A stretch of 7,258 bases of DNA, from NCBI GenBank assembly GCA_027484495.1, contig JAIXSW010000196.1, positions 1-7,258 on the forward strand. The letters run 5' to 3'. Positions 6,365 through 7,258 of the stretch are shown here, piece after piece. Source of the DNA: Gammaproteobacteria bacterium. GTDB lineage: Bacteria; Pseudomonadota; Gammaproteobacteria; Enterobacterales; Alteromonadaceae. The notes beneath the pieces were generated by a model. It searched no databases and was not told where the DNA came from. It was given only the letters and a program-made list of their open reading frames with translations. Both the position numbers and the translations under genes were made by a program. Numbering within the stretch: the first letter of the stretch is position 1; each line of letters starts with the position of its first letter.

Positions 6365-7068
6365 CAACGACTCCGCGGTGTCTGCAGTAAAAGAGTCTGC
6401 AGCAGCTCTGCCCGTACCCAGTCCGCTTCAGTATCAATGTCTTGCACCCGGTGTTGCGGCAGTTCCTGCAAAAAACTGTGCGGCGCGAACATCGCTAAAC
6501 CGTTACACCAGTCGTCGGCCTGACCCAGATAGAACTGGCCAGCGTCGTGAAATGTTTCTGGCAGATCCTGCGAGCGTTTGGGGATCGCTTCTGGTTGCAC
6601 TGGTTCAATCTGGCCCTGCGCGTTGCGGTACAAAGCGCGCTGGATCGGAAAGCTAAAGCGGCAACCGGAGAACACAAATTTCAGAGCCGGATTTGCCACC
6701 AGGGCTGCTGCCGCTTGTTGCAGGTCAGATGGCAATAACAAGGGGGCTGTGGCATAAATGCATCCAACCAACGAGGGCGGCTGTTGTTGTTCGCGTAACC
6801 ATTGAATTGCATGGGTGATCACAGGTCCCGTACCGGTGAAATCATCGGCCAGGGACTTTGGGCGCAGAAACGGTACTTCGGCGCCGGCCTGACGAGCCAC
6901 GTCGGCAATTTCGGCATCGTCGGTGGAGACTATGACACGGTCAAATACTCCACTTTGCAAGGCGGCTTCGACGGACCAGGCCAACATCGGTTTGCCGTTA
7001 AACAGACGGATATTTTTACGTGGGATGCGTTTACTGCCGCCACGGGCAGGAATAATTGCGGTTTTCAT
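6364..7068 (-). CDS. pseF: Pseudaminic acid cytidylyltransferase
   Basis: PseF joins pseudaminic acid to CMP using CTP, producing the donor for glycosyltransferases. The 234-residue protein is a complete CMP-nonulosonate synthetase: N-terminal nucleotide-binding loop IPARGGSKRIPRKN (6-19), GKPMLAWSVEAA (25-36), VSTDDAEIADVA (47-58), ATAPL (106-110), the metal/sugar-region DAGQFY (175-180), and the C-terminal VQDIDTEADW (208-217) with acidic residues. Length is typical (about 230). The DAGQFY form and the neighbouring Pse genes favour PseF over NeuA or a legionaminate-specific enzyme. The ATG is 3 nt after the pseC stop with only a weak upstream purine run, and the stop overlaps the pseG ATG by 1 nt (TGATG), so translation is probably coupled on both sides. 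Confidence 0.95.
   Translation of the reverse strand: MKTAIIPARGGSKRIPRKNIRLFNGKPMLAWSVEAALQSGVFDRVIVSTDDAEIADVARQAGAEVPFLRPKSLADDFTGTGPVITHAIQWLREQQQPPSLVGCIYATAPLLLPSDLQQAAAALVANPALKFVFSGCRFSFPIQRALYRNAQGQIEPVQPEAIPKRSQDLPETFHDAGQFYLGQADDWCNGLAMFAPHSFLQELPQHRVQDIDTEADWVRAELLQTLLLQTPRSR
6371..6374 (-). promoter_or_regulatory. Ribosome binding site deciding the pseG start
   Basis: GGAG on the minus strand lies 6 nt upstream of the ATG at 6364 and only 3 nt from the alternative TTG at 6367. The spacing favours the ATG. The site is inside the last codons of pseF. Confidence 0.6.
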
Positions 7069-7071
7069 TGT

Positions 7072-7258
7072 TCAGATCTCGCTGCAAGCCTGACGCAGCG
7101 CGTCGGCCACTTGTTGTTGCTGTGCCGGCGTAATGCCGGCATAAAGCGGCAAACTGATGATCTGGCTGTAATACTGTTCGGCCTGTTGAAATTGTCCCCA
7201 GTCGAAGCCCAAATGTTGGTAATACGGTTGAGTATGGATCGGAATGTAATGCACATTG
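7072..7258 (-). CDS. pseC: UDP-4-keto-6-deoxy-AltNAc aminotransferase, C-terminal part (5' end outside window)
   Basis: The last 61 or so residues of a PLP-dependent DegT/DnrJ/EryC1-type sugar aminotransferase are visible, entering from the right edge. The frame reads NVHYIPIHTQPYYQ, then LGFDWGQFQQAEQYYS and ISLPLYAGITPAQQQQV before the stop TGA at 7074-7072. The HYIPIH-QPYY-LGF run and the AE-YY-ISLPLY-G-T run are characteristic of the PseC C-terminus, where the HY/H segment helps build the sugar-binding side of the active site. The frame is open through the window edge, and the GTG at 7254 is an internal Val codon, not a start. PseC transfers the amino group from glutamate to the C4 keto of the pathway intermediate. 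The catalytic lysine lies upstream, outside the window. Confidence 0.9.
   Translation of the reverse strand, partial: NVHYIPIHTQPYYQHLGFDWGQFQQAEQYYSQIISLPLYAGITPAQQQQVADALRQACSEI

Noticed and set aside
6093..6437. Minus-strand open frame of 114 codons overlapping pseG and pseF
   Set aside because: It lies in a different frame across the well-supported pseF/pseG junction and shows no motif.
7072..7254. Complete small gene starting at GTG 7254
   Set aside because: The frame continues open to the window edge and matches the PseC C-terminus, so GTG is an internal valine codon.

Overview
This window is an unbroken stretch of co-directional, minus-strand bacterial genes that reads as the middle of one operon. 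Read in the direction of transcription (right to left), it first gives most of a pseudaminic acid (Pse) pathway: the 3' end of pseC, then pseF, pseG, pseI and a pseH-like GNAT acyltransferase. It continues without a break into an acyl-handling cassette: an acyl carrier protein (ACP), a FabG-like ketoreductase, a stand-alone AMP-dependent acyl ligase, a LuxE-like acyl-protein synthetase, and the first 12 codons of one more gene that leaves the window at position 1. Nearly every base is coding. The only gaps are 24 and 26 nt, plus a 3-nt gap and a 10-nt leader, and most junctions are 1-4 nt stop/start overlaps that predict translational coupling.

The pathway genes make CMP-pseudaminic acid, a nonulosonic sugar used on flagellins, capsules or O-antigens. 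PseC transaminates the 4-keto-6-deoxy-AltNAc nucleotide sugar. PseH N-acylates the new 4-amine. PseG removes UDP. PseI condenses the sugar with phosphoenolpyruvate. PseF activates the product with CTP. pseB and the 5' part of pseC must lie upstream, beyond position 7258. No glycosyltransferase or flagellin gene is visible, so the final acceptor cannot be read from this window.

The second half is the interesting part. It looks like a supply line for an acyl group other than plain acetate: the ligase would activate an acid, the ACP would carry it, the reductase would set a 3-hydroxyl, and the LuxE-like enzyme would form a further acyl thioester, possibly for a LuxC-type reductase. No ketosynthase, dehydratase or enoyl reductase is present, so the cassette does not look like ordinary fatty acid synthesis. 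The simplest reading is that it tailors the acyl decoration of the Pse-type sugar or builds an acyl-derived part of the same glycan. That link is inferred from gene context.

Protein character (Gln-rich, moderate GC, gammaproteobacterial-looking Pse proteins) suggests a gammaproteobacterium, perhaps of the Rheinheimera/Alishewanella/Shewanella kind. This is an impression, not a demonstrated assignment. No RNA genes, mobile elements, CRISPR arrays, promoters or terminators were seen.
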